Assembly: GCA_903831165.1 (NCBI GenBank)
Contig: CAIKWV010000563.1
Span: forward strand, 1 to 6,837
Length of the DNA: 6,837 nucleotides
Source of the DNA: an uncultured cyanobacterium
Lineage (GTDB): Bacteria; Cyanobacteriota; Cyanobacteriia; PCC-6307; Cyanobiaceae
Reading direction: 5' to 3'
Positions 1 through 5,915 of the stretch are shown one piece after another. Under the pieces are notes generated by a model. It was not told where the DNA came from, made no database searches, and saw only the letters and a program-made list of their open reading frames with translations. The stretch's first letter is position 1. Every line of letters starts with the position of its first letter. The translations under genes were made by a program, and so were the position numbers.

Positions 1-465
1 CTCCAGTTAAATGCCATTCGTGAGCTTGCAGATTATGGGTCCGGGAAGCAGAGATTGCGACTCGCCCTGGAGGAGCAGGGGGTCTTGCTTGAATCCTATT
101 ATCCTTACGATCCTGCCTTTCCCAGTGACGGCAAGCCGACATCAGCCCCCCTGGTTTGCTGTATCGATGTCCTTGAACATGTAGAGCCGGCTTGTCTGGA
201 TGCTGTGCTGCAGGAGTTGGCTGATTTAGTCTGTCAGCTTGCATTTGTCACCATTCATACTGGCCCTGCCAGCAAGCATCTGGCTGATGGTCGCAATGCC
301 CATCTGATCCAGGCGCCGGCATCCTGGTGGTTGCCCAAAATCTGCAACGTTCCCGAGGTCCTGCACTTAGAAAGTCATGACCAAATGGGACACGGATTCT
401 GGATGTTGCTCGCACCCAAACAGCAAACTGTTGTGATCGATGGGCTCGTTGCAATCCGTCCATGA
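1..465 (+). CDS. Class I SAM-dependent methyltransferase, 3' part (5' end outside window)
   Basis: The reading frame is already open at base 1, so the gene begins upstream of the window; 154 codons plus TGA are visible. Near codons 10-19 is a glycine-rich segment (ADYGSGKQRL) matching motif I of class I methyltransferases, the SAM-binding loop. Codons 56-60 give DVLEH, the usual motif IV region (DVLEHxxP). A later stretch, LADGRNAHLIQAP followed by SWWLPK (about codons 93-110), resembles a subgroup often found in polysaccharide or surface-glycan clusters, whose acceptor is usually unknown. The TTG at 55 would cut off motif I and is not the start. The stop overlaps the next start as ATGA (462-465), implying translational coupling with the TPR/glycosyltransferase-like gene. 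A sugar or glycan acceptor is inferred from that neighbour only. The methyltransferase fold is well supported; the substrate is not. Confidence 0.85.
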   Translation, partial: LQLNAIRELADYGSGKQRLRLALEEQGVLLESYYPYDPAFPSDGKPTSAPLVCCIDVLEHVEPACLDAVLQELADLVCQLAFVTIHTGPASKHLADGRNAHLIQAPASWWLPKICNVPEVLHLESHDQMGHGFWMLLAPKQQTVVIDGLVAIRP

Positions 466-1940
466 CAGAACTGCCCCCCATCCCCTTGGCGGACATCCGG
501 GCCCTGATTGCGGCCGGTAGGCAGCGGGAGGTGATGACGCTGTTGGAGGCTTGGCCGGCAGGCGATCCGGATGGCCTGGAGGCTCTGCGTTGCCTCGCTG
601 ACTGCCAGATCCTTGAGGGACTGCCGGATCAGGCGATCACCAGTCTGCAGTTCTCGCTGCTCTTCGATCCTGACCATCGCCCCAGCCGGGTGAGCCTGGC
701 TCGCTTGTTGTGGCAGAACGATCAGCTGCCCCAAGCCCTGTCCTTGCTTCCGGAGCTCCTGCTCGAGGAGCCCAGCAACCTGGAGGAGGCACTGCTGCTG
801 GTGCGGATTTTGTATGACGGCGAGCAGTTCGAGCTGGCGCTGGAGGTGTGCGAGCGCCTGCTGCTGAACCATGGCGATGCCGCTGAGGCCTGGTTCGCGC
901 AGGCCATGGTGTTGCAGTGCCTGGGCCGCTACGCCGAGGCGATTACGGCCTACGGCCGTGCGCTGGAGCTGCAGGAGGACTGGCATCAGGCGGCGGTGAA
1001 CCGGGGGCTGCTGCGTTTGCTTGCCGGTGACGCCCTGGGCGGCGGCGAGGATTACGAGCGGCGCTGGCTGTTGGGTGAGCTGACGGAATCGCCGCTGGTG
1101 GCCCTGCCGCGCTGGGACGGCCGACCCTGCTCGGGCACGGTGCTGCTCTGGGCTGAGCAGGGCCTCGGCGATGAGCTGTTCTGGTTGGGTTTTCTCTCCG
1201 CCTGCGTTGCCCATCAGCCGCAGCTGGCCCTGGTGCTCGATCCACGTCTGGTGGGTTTGGTGAGCCGACGGTTCCCGGCCATCACCGTGTTGCCCCGCAC
1301 GGAGCAAGCAGCCGTACCGGCGGATGTCGTGGCGGCTGTGCCCCTGGGTTCCTTGCCCGGGGTGCTGTCCCGCCGGCAGCGGCCTGTGCCGGTGCCCTTT
1401 GAGGCCTGGCTGGGAGCCCAGCGGCCTGAGCAGTCCGTAGTTGCACTGGGCCCTTGCCGCCTGGGCTTGTTCTGGCGCAGTTTTCAGCGCCAGCGCGGGC
1501 CGATCAAGTCGCTCCAGCTGGCCGATCTGGCACCTCTGGCCACAATCGTTGGCCTTGAGCTGCAATCGCTGCAGTACGGCGACGCCAGCGAGGCTCTGGC
1601 GGCGTTCGCGGCAGCCACCGGGGTGACGATCCAGCCTCCGGATTTCGACCCGTTTGAGGACATCGAGGCCTTGGTGGCCGCCATCAGCGCCTGTGCCGGC
1701 GTGGTCACGATTCCCAGTGTGGTCGCCCATCTCTGCGGCGCACTCGGCGTGCCCTGCCTGGTGCTTTCCGTTTCCAGCCTGGCCAGGCCCTGGTACTGGG
1801 AGGGGGAAGGGGACCGCTGCCCCTGGTACCCGTCGGTTCAGGTGTGGCGCTGTACTAGCCGCGCCCAGTTGCCGCAGCGGCTGGCCCAGCTCCCGCTGTG
1901 GGCCAGCGCTTTGGTTCCGCGGCCCGATCCGCTGGATTGA
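462..1940 (+). CDS. TPR protein with C-terminal glycosyltransferase-family-9-like domain
   Basis: The 492-residue protein has two parts. Residues about 39-174 form roughly four tetratricopeptide helical pairs, the clearest being AEAWFAQAMVLQCLGRYAEA at 141-160. From about 195 the chain follows the TPR-plus-GT9 architecture common in cyanobacteria and proteobacteria: YERRW (198-202), PRWDG (216-220), VLLWAEQGLGDELF (227-240, the nucleotide-sugar-side loop of heptosyltransferase-like folds), RLGLFWRS (333-340), LQSLQYGD (367-374), VVAHLCGALGVP (420-431) and a WY-rich tail with PWYPS (454-458). Family members are thought to transfer sugars to proteins or glycans, with the TPRs holding the acceptor, but few have been tested. 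The normal Asp-Thr before the AVAH-type motif reads Pro418-Ser419, so the active site is altered. The start overlaps the upstream stop and has no clear Shine-Dalgarno, consistent with coupled translation. No signal peptide is seen. Its position just before minor-pilin genes makes pilus glycosylation a possibility, by inference only. Confidence 0.85.
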   Translation: MTELPPIPLADIRALIAAGRQREVMTLLEAWPAGDPDGLEALRCLADCQILEGLPDQAITSLQFSLLFDPDHRPSRVSLARLLWQNDQLPQALSLLPELLLEEPSNLEEALLLVRILYDGEQFELALEVCERLLLNHGDAAEAWFAQAMVLQCLGRYAEAITAYGRALELQEDWHQAAVNRGLLRLLAGDALGGGEDYERRWLLGELTESPLVALPRWDGRPCSGTVLLWAEQGLGDELFWLGFLSACVAHQPQLALVLDPRLVGLVSRRFPAITVLPRTEQAAVPADVVAAVPLGSLPGVLSRRQRPVPVPFEAWLGAQRPEQSVVALGPCRLGLFWRSFQRQRGPIKSLQLADLAPLATIVGLELQSLQYGDASEALAAFAAATGVTIQPPDFDPFEDIEALVAAISACAGVVTIPSVVAHLCGALGVPCLVLSVSSLARPWYWEGEGDRCPWYPSVQVWRCTSRAQLPQRLAQLPLWASALVPRPDPLD

Positions 1941-1995
1941 GGTCCGGGTCCGCCGTTGGGAACGCTGGAGAGGTCGTTCGCTGCGCGCTGTTCCC

Positions 1996-2550
1996 ATGAC
2001 GGGTCGTCCTCTACGACGGTTCGGTAGACCAGGCTTAGGGTCCGCTCCTGCAGGCGCAGAGGCCGGTTTTCTGCTGCCGATCGCTTCCCTGGCTTCGCTG
2101 GTGCTGTTGCTGGGCTGCCTGTCGATCCAGTCGCTGACCCTGCAGAACGCCCGGCGTCTGGCCGCAGTCTCCCGTCTGCGGCTGGCGGAAGACAGCCTGA
2201 TGTCGGCGTCCCAGCTGCTGGTGGCGACGCTGCAGAGCCAGCACTCCTGCCTGTTGCCGCTGGCTCTGGAGCAGTGGGTCGGGGCCGGTTGCGTCCGTGC
2301 CGGCGAACTGCCGAGCCTGACCCGGGGCGAGGTGAATGCGGTGCCCTATGAGCTGCTGAGCTGGCAGCCAAGGGCAACCGCCGCGCTGCCGGCGCCCACT
2401 GCGACGTCAGCTGGCGCCGAACTGCTGCTCGAACTGCGACCCCCGGATGGCCAACCCGCTCTCAGGAGCGCCTTTGCGGTGGTGCTGCAGGGCAGTCCCC
2501 CCCGGGTCAGGGACCTGCGCCTGCTCGGCCTGCGGGGGATCGCCCCATGA
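1996..2550 (+). CDS. PilX/GspK-like minor pilin lacking Glu+5
   Basis: The predicted 184-residue protein has an arginine-rich N-terminus (R4, R7, R8, R11) followed by AEAGFLLPIASL and one hydrophobic helix at about 25-48. After it comes the soluble, leucine-rich region typical of a pilin stem (NARRLAAVSRLRLAEDSL). Gly24-Phe25 could be a prepilin peptidase site, but +5 is Ile29, not Glu. PilX-type and GspK-type subunits characteristically lack the glutamate and sit at the pilus or pseudopilus tip, so this assignment rests on position, topology and neighbours, not on a diagnostic motif. The frame is open far upstream, so the start is not fixed. ATG 1996 is chosen, but GGAGAGG (1967-1973) lies 22 bases away; it is 7 bases from an in-frame CTG at 1981, which would add five residues. 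The stop overlaps the next start as ATGA. High GC matches its neighbours. Any single-pass membrane protein of the locus is the alternative. Confidence 0.6.
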   Translation: MTGRPLRRFGRPGLGSAPAGAEAGFLLPIASLASLVLLLGCLSIQSLTLQNARRLAAVSRLRLAEDSLMSASQLLVATLQSQHSCLLPLALEQWVGAGCVRAGELPSLTRGEVNAVPYELLSWQPRATAALPAPTATSAGAELLLELRPPDGQPALRSAFAVVLQGSPPRVRDLRLLGLRGIAP

Positions 2551-2966
2551 CCCTGACGGAAACGGTGATGGCCTCGCTGGTGTTCAGCCTCACGGCAGCC
2601 GCCTCGGTGCACGTGCTCAATCTGGTGTCGGCCTCGGTGCTGGATCTGGAGAAGCGTCAGCAGCGCCTCGATCAACTGGAGGCCGCATTGGTGGCGTCGG
2701 AAAGCCTGCTGCGCAATGAGAGCCGCCAGGCGGCCGCGATCGGTGATTGCCATCAGGCGGCGGGCTATCTGCTGTCAATCCTCCAATCCTCGTCGCCCAA
2801 GCCCGGCTTGAGCCGGGACCTCAGCCTCACCCCTTCGGGCGAGATGCTGCAGTTGCGGCTTGCGGTGTCGGGACTGGGGCAGACCCGTCAACGGCTGTAC
2901 CACCCCGCCGCTTTCGGGCTTTGCCCGCCCCTATCTGCTCAGGAGGTGGCCAGTGGCCCGTCCTGA
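2547..2966 (+). CDS. PilV/GspI-like minor pilin, apparently without a leader peptide
   Basis: The 139-residue product starts MTLTETVMASLVFSLTAAAS, which matches the mature N-terminus of a type IV pilin (consensus FTLxE followed by a hydrophobic helix). Met1 occupies the +1 place and Glu5 the +5 place. No ATG, GTG or TTG lies upstream in this frame, and the in-frame residues just before Met (GDRP) do not form a Gly(-1) site, so no leader seems to be encoded. Residues about 4-25 are the hydrophobic helix; 30-60 is a charged amphipathic continuation (DLEKRQQRLDQLEAALVASE). Two cysteines (GDCHQ and GLCPP) could form a disulfide in the globular part. A G-rich Shine-Dalgarno (2534-2539) sits 7 bases before ATG, and the start overlaps the upstream stop (ATGA). 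The C-terminus overlaps the next gene by 14 bases. The PilV/GspI label is by order and N-terminal pattern. Whether the protein is processed is unknown. Confidence 0.7.
   Translation: MTLTETVMASLVFSLTAAASVHVLNLVSASVLDLEKRQQRLDQLEAALVASESLLRNESRQAAAIGDCHQAAGYLLSILQSSSPKPGLSRDLSLTPSGEMLQLRLAVSGLGQTRQRLYHPAAFGLCPPLSAQEVASGPS
2941..2946 (+). promoter_or_regulatory. Shine-Dalgarno deciding the FimT/GspH-like start
   Basis: AGGAGG stands 6 bases before the GTG at 2953 and fixes that codon as the start, inside the last codons of the preceding gene. The frame is open upstream to at least 2860, but an earlier start would give an implausible 42-residue leader with no binding site. Confidence 0.85.
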
Positions 2967-3456
2967 GCGCCAGCTCCAGCCAGGTTTCACCCTGGTGGAG
3001 CTGCTGGTGGTGGTGGCGCTGCTGGGCCTGCTCACCACGGCCGGCCTGGCGCAGATCGGCAGGGATTTCGCCCGTGAACGGGTGGAGAACGCCAGCCGTC
3101 GGCTGGCTCTGGGTCTGGAGCTGGGCCGGGTGGCCGCCAGCCGCCAGGGCAGGCCCTGTGGTCTCAGGCTCAGCGCCAGCGGTTGGCAGGCACCCGCCGG
3201 CAGCAATTTGCCTGCTTGCCAGGACGCGCAGTTGGATCTGGCGGAAGGCGTCGTCGATCCGGCGGTGCGCATCGAGCACAACCTGCCCGACCAGGTCCGC
3301 TTCAGCAGCAATGGTCTGGTGCTGGACGGAGGAACCGTGCGGGTCGCGGCCGCTGGCACGGACCTGGTGCGCTGCCTGGTGATGTCCCTGCCCCTCGGGG
3401 TGGTGCGGTTGGGGCGCTGGCAGGACGACAGCTGCCGGCCTGACGCCGCTCTGTAA
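2953..3456 (+). CDS. FimT/GspH-like minor (pseudo)prepilin
   Basis: This is a 167-residue prepilin with a GTG start. It has a short basic leader, VARPERQLQPG, a type III cleavage site Gly11-Phe12, FTLVE with Glu16 at +5, and a hydrophobic helix to about residue 33. The C-terminal half shows the GspH/FimT pattern: RFSSNGLVLDGGTVRV (116-131), then RCLVMSLPLGVVRLGRW (140-156). Cysteines at 69, 89, 141 and 161 could form two disulfides. GspH/FimT subunits help initiate pilus or pseudopilus assembly near the tip. Some FimT proteins also bind DNA during natural transformation through a C-terminal GRxR motif; here the equivalent reads GVVR with nearby R156-type residues (GRW), so DNA binding is uncertain. 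Prepilin peptidase (PilD) should cleave and methylate it, but that gene is not in the window. It overlaps the PilV-like gene by 14 bases and is followed after 15 bases by the PilW-like gene, so co-transcription is very likely. Confidence 0.88.
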   Translation: MARPERQLQPGFTLVELLVVVALLGLLTTAGLAQIGRDFARERVENASRRLALGLELGRVAASRQGRPCGLRLSASGWQAPAGSNLPACQDAQLDLAEGVVDPAVRIEHNLPDQVRFSSNGLVLDGGTVRVAAAGTDLVRCLVMSLPLGVVRLGRWQDDSCRPDAAL

Positions 3457-3460
3457 CGAC

Positions 3461-3465
3461 GAGGA
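3461..3465 (+). promoter_or_regulatory. Shine-Dalgarno deciding the PilW-like start
   Basis: GAGGA lies directly against an ATG at 3466 but 6 bases before the in-frame ATG at 3472. Normal spacing favours 3472 as the start, shortening the protein by two residues. Confidence 0.7.
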
Positions 3466-3471
3466 ATGCCG

Positions 3472-4062
3472 ATGACCACAACACACCGCCGCAGGCGGCC
3501 GATTTCGGGGTTTTCCCTGCTGGAGCTGTTGCTGGCGCTGGGGCTGGGCCTGCTGTTGAGCTGCCTGATGCTGCAGGCGTTGCTGGCCCATGGCTCCACC
3601 AGCGAGCGCCTGGTTCGGTTGCTGCGCGAGCGAACGTTGCAGCGTCGCACCCTGGAGTTGATCCGCTCGGAGCTGCAGCTGGCCGACCGGGTGGAGCTGG
3701 GCGCCGCCGGATCGATCCCCTCCAGCTGCTCCCTGGCGGGACGCCGGCCCCTGTTGCGCCTGCTCACAGCCCAAGGATCGATTACCTATTCGCTGGGGTC
3801 TCCGCCGAGCTCGATCTGGCGCGGACAGGTGCTGATGCGATGCGGCCCCGCCTTCGGACTCGATGGTCAGCTTGGGCTGGGCGAGCCCCAGAACCGTGTG
3901 GTGCTTGATGGCCTCACGACCCGAGGCCTGGACACCACCCTGGCCGGAGCGGGGCAGCTGCATCTGCAGTTGACCCAGCAATTCCTGCCGCCCAGCGGCG
4001 GCCCGCAGACCATCAGCAGCGAGGCCGATGTGGCGGCTGAGCTGGGCATGAAAGGGTGGTGA
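3472..4062 (+). CDS. PilW/GspJ-like minor prepilin
   Basis: This is a 196-residue prepilin. The leader MTTTHRRRRPISG is strongly basic, cleavage is predicted at Gly13-Phe14, and the mature start FSLLE places Glu18 at +5. The hydrophobic helix runs to about residue 37 (LLLALGLGLLLSCLMLQALL), followed by an arginine-rich amphipathic stretch (SERLVRLLRERTLQRRTLEL). The globular part contains ITYSLG, WRGQVLMRCG and VLDGLT segments that resemble PilW/GspJ proteins, where a sheet presents R-rich strands. Cysteines are few (C31 in the helix, C86, C124), allowing one periplasmic disulfide. Such subunits belong to the tip or initiation complex with FimT, PilV and PilX partners, here encoded just upstream. 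It is the last gene of the plus-strand string; no terminator with a U-run follows. A generic minor pilin is the safe reading; PilW versus GspJ cannot be settled without profile searches. Confidence 0.85.
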   Translation: MTTTHRRRRPISGFSLLELLLALGLGLLLSCLMLQALLAHGSTSERLVRLLRERTLQRRTLELIRSELQLADRVELGAAGSIPSSCSLAGRRPLLRLLTAQGSITYSLGSPPSSIWRGQVLMRCGPAFGLDGQLGLGEPQNRVVLDGLTTRGLDTTLAGAGQLHLQLTQQFLPPSGGPQTISSEADVAAELGMKGW

Positions 4063-4410
4063 ACAGCGCAGGGCTGATGCACACCATTGGGCAGGATCGA
4101 TCCACTTCAGGCTGGTCAGACATGCGTCATCTTGATGACCCCGATGACTCCATAGGGCCAATCTCATCGGCATGCCTGCCCTTGACCGGGCATCAAGTGC
4201 TTCAGTGTCGCCACCAACGCAGCCGCAGGTATCTCCAGAACCGCTGCTCGGCCAGGCACGTCGCGGCGGCGGTGCACAGCCAAGCTCCCCGAATCAGCTT
4301 CGCCAGGGCCTTGGGCACACGTGCGCGCGCAGATCCTCAACCCTCTCCAACCCTGGCTGGAGCGATCGCTCCTCGCTGTGGTGCTCAGTCTGGAGAAGGC
4401 TGGCGCAGGT
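4063..4410. other. Convergent spacer, no convincing gene
   Basis: These 348 bases separate the ends of the PilW-like gene and the minus-strand pilin. Open frames exist on the plus strand (for example from a GTG at 4321), but they have no ribosome binding site, no recognisable motif, and run into the antisense of the pilin. The spacer contains a 10-base palindrome, GGATCGATCC (4094-4103), a weak hairpin with TGCCC and GGGCA arms (about 4177-4193), and the HIP1 palindrome at 4359-4372. No intrinsic terminator with a T-run was found for either strand. Confidence 0.6.
4359..4372. repeat. HIP1 octamer inside a 14-base palindrome
   Basis: GGAGCGATCGCTCC is a perfect palindrome whose core (4362-4369) is GCGATCGC, the highly iterated palindrome HIP1 of many cyanobacteria. 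As RNA it can form a GGAGC/GCTCC hairpin with a GATC loop, about 40 bases past the minus-strand pilin stop, but without a U-run. Confidence 0.8.
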
Positions 4411-4929
4411 TCAGCTCAGGAAGTTGCAGCTGATCTTGCCATCACTGCTGACGGTGATGATGGCTTTCACCGATTCGAGTGTGGAGAGCTTGTCCAGGCA
4501 GCGGATTTGATCGGCTCGTGCTAACCCCCAGTTGACTTCTAAGGTGGAACCGATGTTTTGTCTCTGAGGCAGGCAGCCCTGGGTGATGATGACCCCACCC
4601 CGCAGGCTGTTGACCGGCCCGGTGGCTGGGCGATCGCCGAGGCCGGTGGAGGTGATGATGGCGCAGGCTTGGGCGAAGCCCATGCCTTGATTGATCATGG
4701 TGGTCATCAGGGCCGCATCACGGACTCCCAAATAGCGCGGCACCACGGCCGCAAAGACAACAAAAACGGCCAACGTCACCATCAGCTCAAGGAAGGTGTA
4801 GCCGCCGCGGGCGAAGCTTCGGTTTAGAAGAAGGCGCTGTGATCGTTGGCTGTCGTGTTGACCAGCACTCAGGTGAACATGACCAGCGTCGTCGACCGCT
4901 AAAATCGCTTGTGGCAAGAGCCTGGTCAA
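4411..4929 (-). CDS. Type IV pilin, major type (second paralogue); start uncertain
   Basis: The core is a typical prepilin: ARGG-YTFLELMVTL with cleavage after Gly43, Tyr44 at +1 in place of Phe, Glu48 at +5, a hydrophobic helix to about residue 65 containing the usual Pro (VVPRYL), then a short globular domain. The predicted mature chain is 129 residues with cysteines at mature positions 46, 76, 101 and 125, nearly the same as in the pilin at 5926-6420. Both end in ISC plus four or three residues, so two conserved disulfides are likely. The start shown is a TTG with no Shine-Dalgarno. No ATG or GTG exists in frame between the preceding stop (4960-4962) and the mature region before Met50, so the true start may be TTG 4929, TTG 4917 or a rarer codon. 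The leader piece QRLLLNRS resembles TRLLLHLS of the other pilin. A decayed 5' end is possible. Function would be a filament subunit processed by PilD. Confidence 0.75.
   Translation of the reverse strand: MTRLLPQAILAVDDAGHVHLSAGQHDSQRSQRLLLNRSFARGGYTFLELMVTLAVFVVFAAVVPRYLGVRDAALMTTMINQGMGFAQACAIITSTGLGDRPATGPVNSLRGGVIITQGCLPQRQNIGSTLEVNWGLARADQIRCLDKLSTLESVKAIITVSSDGKISCNFLS
4630..4637. repeat. HIP1 octamer inside the pilin gene
   Basis: This is a second exact GCGATCGC, within the longer palindrome GGCGATCGCC (4629-4638), in the coding part of the minus-strand pilin (antisense to codons for LGDRP). It supports a cyanobacterial origin. Confidence 0.75.
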
Positions 4930-4956
4930 CGGTTCGACATGATCGGAGCGGCCTGA

Positions 4957-4985
4957 AAGCTAAGAAACCGTGTAAACAGGCTCAA
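4957..4985 (-). promoter_or_regulatory. Weak candidate sigma-70-type promoter for the second pilin
   Basis: On the minus strand, TTGAGC (4985-4980) and TAGCTT (4962-4957) are 17 bases apart. The expected transcript would start roughly 20 bases before the TTG at 4929. The match to consensus is poor, so this is only a candidate, but its place agrees with the TTG start. Confidence 0.25.
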
Positions 4986-5562
4986 TGTGGCACAACAGGA
5001 TCTGGATGTGCGAGCGGTCGCGCCGATTGGCCTACCGTTGAAAAAAATCTTTGCATCATTCTGATAAGGACGCCGAGCCAGGCTATCGATGCCAATTTGG
5101 TCACGCTTGAGCTGGTATCGGAATTTTGTTTCGTTATTGATCTGATCAGCTTGCGCTACTGACCTTGTTTCATGCGTCAGCGAGTCACGATCAGCTTTGA
5201 TGTGCTGGTTCAAGTGGCTATTGGCTGGTCCAAGCATCATGAATGAGCGATTGATTGCGAGCCAATCTGCATTGGCGTGCGCAATCTGCGGGTCAGTCGA
5301 TGGCTTGGTTGGCTAGGTCGACCTGCGCTAAAGTGTGTTTTGTACCGTTAGTTGTGGCGGATAGTTGTGTTGATTGGTGGTGATTGTTGGGGAATTCATT
5401 CATGGCCGGCCGTGGCTGGACGCAGGTTTTATGGTAAGTAGATTGGCAAAAGCTCTTTGGCTTTGATCGGCATCTTGTTTGCGCCATGGGAAGGGGGGAG
5501 GCCAAGCCCTCACCTTGGTTTGGCGCCTGCAAAGCCTGTGCAGCCGTTGGCCGGATTGAAGC

Positions 5563-5585
5563 GTCAATGTAATAGATCTATTGAC
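5563..5585. repeat. Two overlapping palindromes sharing one arm
   Basis: GTCAAT (5563-5568) and ATTGAC (5580-5585) form an inverted repeat with an 11-base spacer. The same right arm also belongs to the 12-base perfect palindrome AATAGATCTATT (5571-5582). Such layouts suit a dimeric regulator, but no promoter is evident beside it. Confidence 0.45.
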
Positions 5586-5604
5586 TCAGGGCGAATCCGC
5601 GACT

Positions 5605-5658
5605 CAACAGCCTGTTGACAGCAACAGTTTCGACGGTCCTCGATCGAACAGTGATCGA
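5605..5658. repeat. Cluster of short inverted repeats
   Basis: CAACAG (5605-5610), CTGTTG (5612-5617) and CAACAG (5622-5627) alternate, so the middle copy can pair with either neighbour; the right pairing gives a 6-base stem with loop ACAG. A further inverted repeat, TCGATC (5640-5645) and GATCGA (5653-5658), follows with a 7-base spacer. They lie just beyond the terminator of the upstream pilin gene. Confidence 0.45.
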
Positions 5659-5676
5659 TTGTTGATGACTGTCGTT

Positions 5677-5708
5677 AAAAAGCCCCTGTGAACCGAATCA
5701 CAGGGGCT
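5677..5708 (-). terminator. Intrinsic terminator of the first pilin transcript
   Basis: Read on the minus strand, a perfect 11-base-pair stem (AGCCCCTGTGA with TCACAGGGGCT, plus-strand 5681-5691 and 5698-5708) closes a 6-base loop and is followed directly by TTTT. The T-run is only on this strand, so it terminates transcripts coming from the pilin at 5926-6420, about 217 bases past its stop codon. Confidence 0.92.
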
Positions 5709-5874
5709 GAGCAGGGTTTGATGAGAACGCAAGTACCAGAAGGTATGTCTTTGTTTGGTTGATGTATTGGTGGGCCAGGTCTCACTCGGCTTGATATTCG
5801 CTATTTCAAGAAAATGAATCGCTTTGCTCTGGCGTGAAGCAAGTAAAGACGTGAACGATGCTCAGATCCAGGAT

Positions 5875-5915
5875 GCACAATGGTCGCTTTTGCTATTGCA
5901 AAGTAAACATTGTGC
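5875..5915 (-). other. Two-tier stem-loop just after the first pilin stop codon
   Basis: GCACAATG (5875-5882) and CATTGTGC (5908-5915) are perfect 8-base arms. Inside them TTTGC (5889-5893) and GCAAA (5898-5902) form a second stem around a 4-base loop. The structure begins 10 bases past the stop of the minus-strand pilin, well ahead of the real terminator, and has no U-run. It may protect or process the pilin mRNA. The rest of the 3' stretch to 5709 shows no gene. Confidence 0.55.

Larger units (their letters stand above)
4930..5676. other. 747-base non-coding region between the two pilin genes
   Basis: No open frame here has a recognisable protein or a good ribosome binding site. The longest are a 79-codon frame (5293-5532) and a 104-codon frame (4926-5240), both on the minus strand and without convincing features. 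Base composition is clearly less GC-rich than in the flanking genes. It contains a run of seven or more A (about 5040-5047) and, at 5563-5658, a cluster of inverted repeats described separately. It could hold the regulatory DNA of the second pilin, an unrecognised small RNA, or remnants of lost genes; none of these is shown by sequence. Confidence 0.6.

Noticed and set aside
1654..1995. Upstream extension of the PilX-like frame
   Set aside because: This part runs through the GT9-like gene in another frame and reads as composition-driven sequence; the pilin-like protein starts at or close to 1996.
375..1997. Long open frame (540 codons) on the minus strand opposite the TPR/GT9-like gene
   Set aside because: It is rich in Gln, Arg, Ala and Gly with no domain or membrane pattern, as expected for the antisense of a GC-rich gene; the plus-strand protein has clear family motifs.
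2827..4173. Long open frame (448 codons) on the minus strand opposite the minor pilins
   Set aside because: Low-complexity Gln/Arg-rich product without motifs, exactly antisense to two genes with prepilin signatures and Shine-Dalgarno sites.
4172..4510. Plus-strand open frames in the convergent spacer
   Set aside because: No ribosome binding site or recognisable motif, and they run into the antisense of the pilin.
4926..5240. Minus-strand frame of 104 codons ending beside the TTG of the second pilin
   Set aside because: The stop and TTG overlap, which looks like coupling, but the product has no hydrophobic segment, motif or binding site and lies in less GC-rich spacer DNA.
5293..5532. Minus-strand frame of 79 codons in the spacer between pilins
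   Set aside because: No binding site, no recognisable domain, composition as in non-coding DNA.
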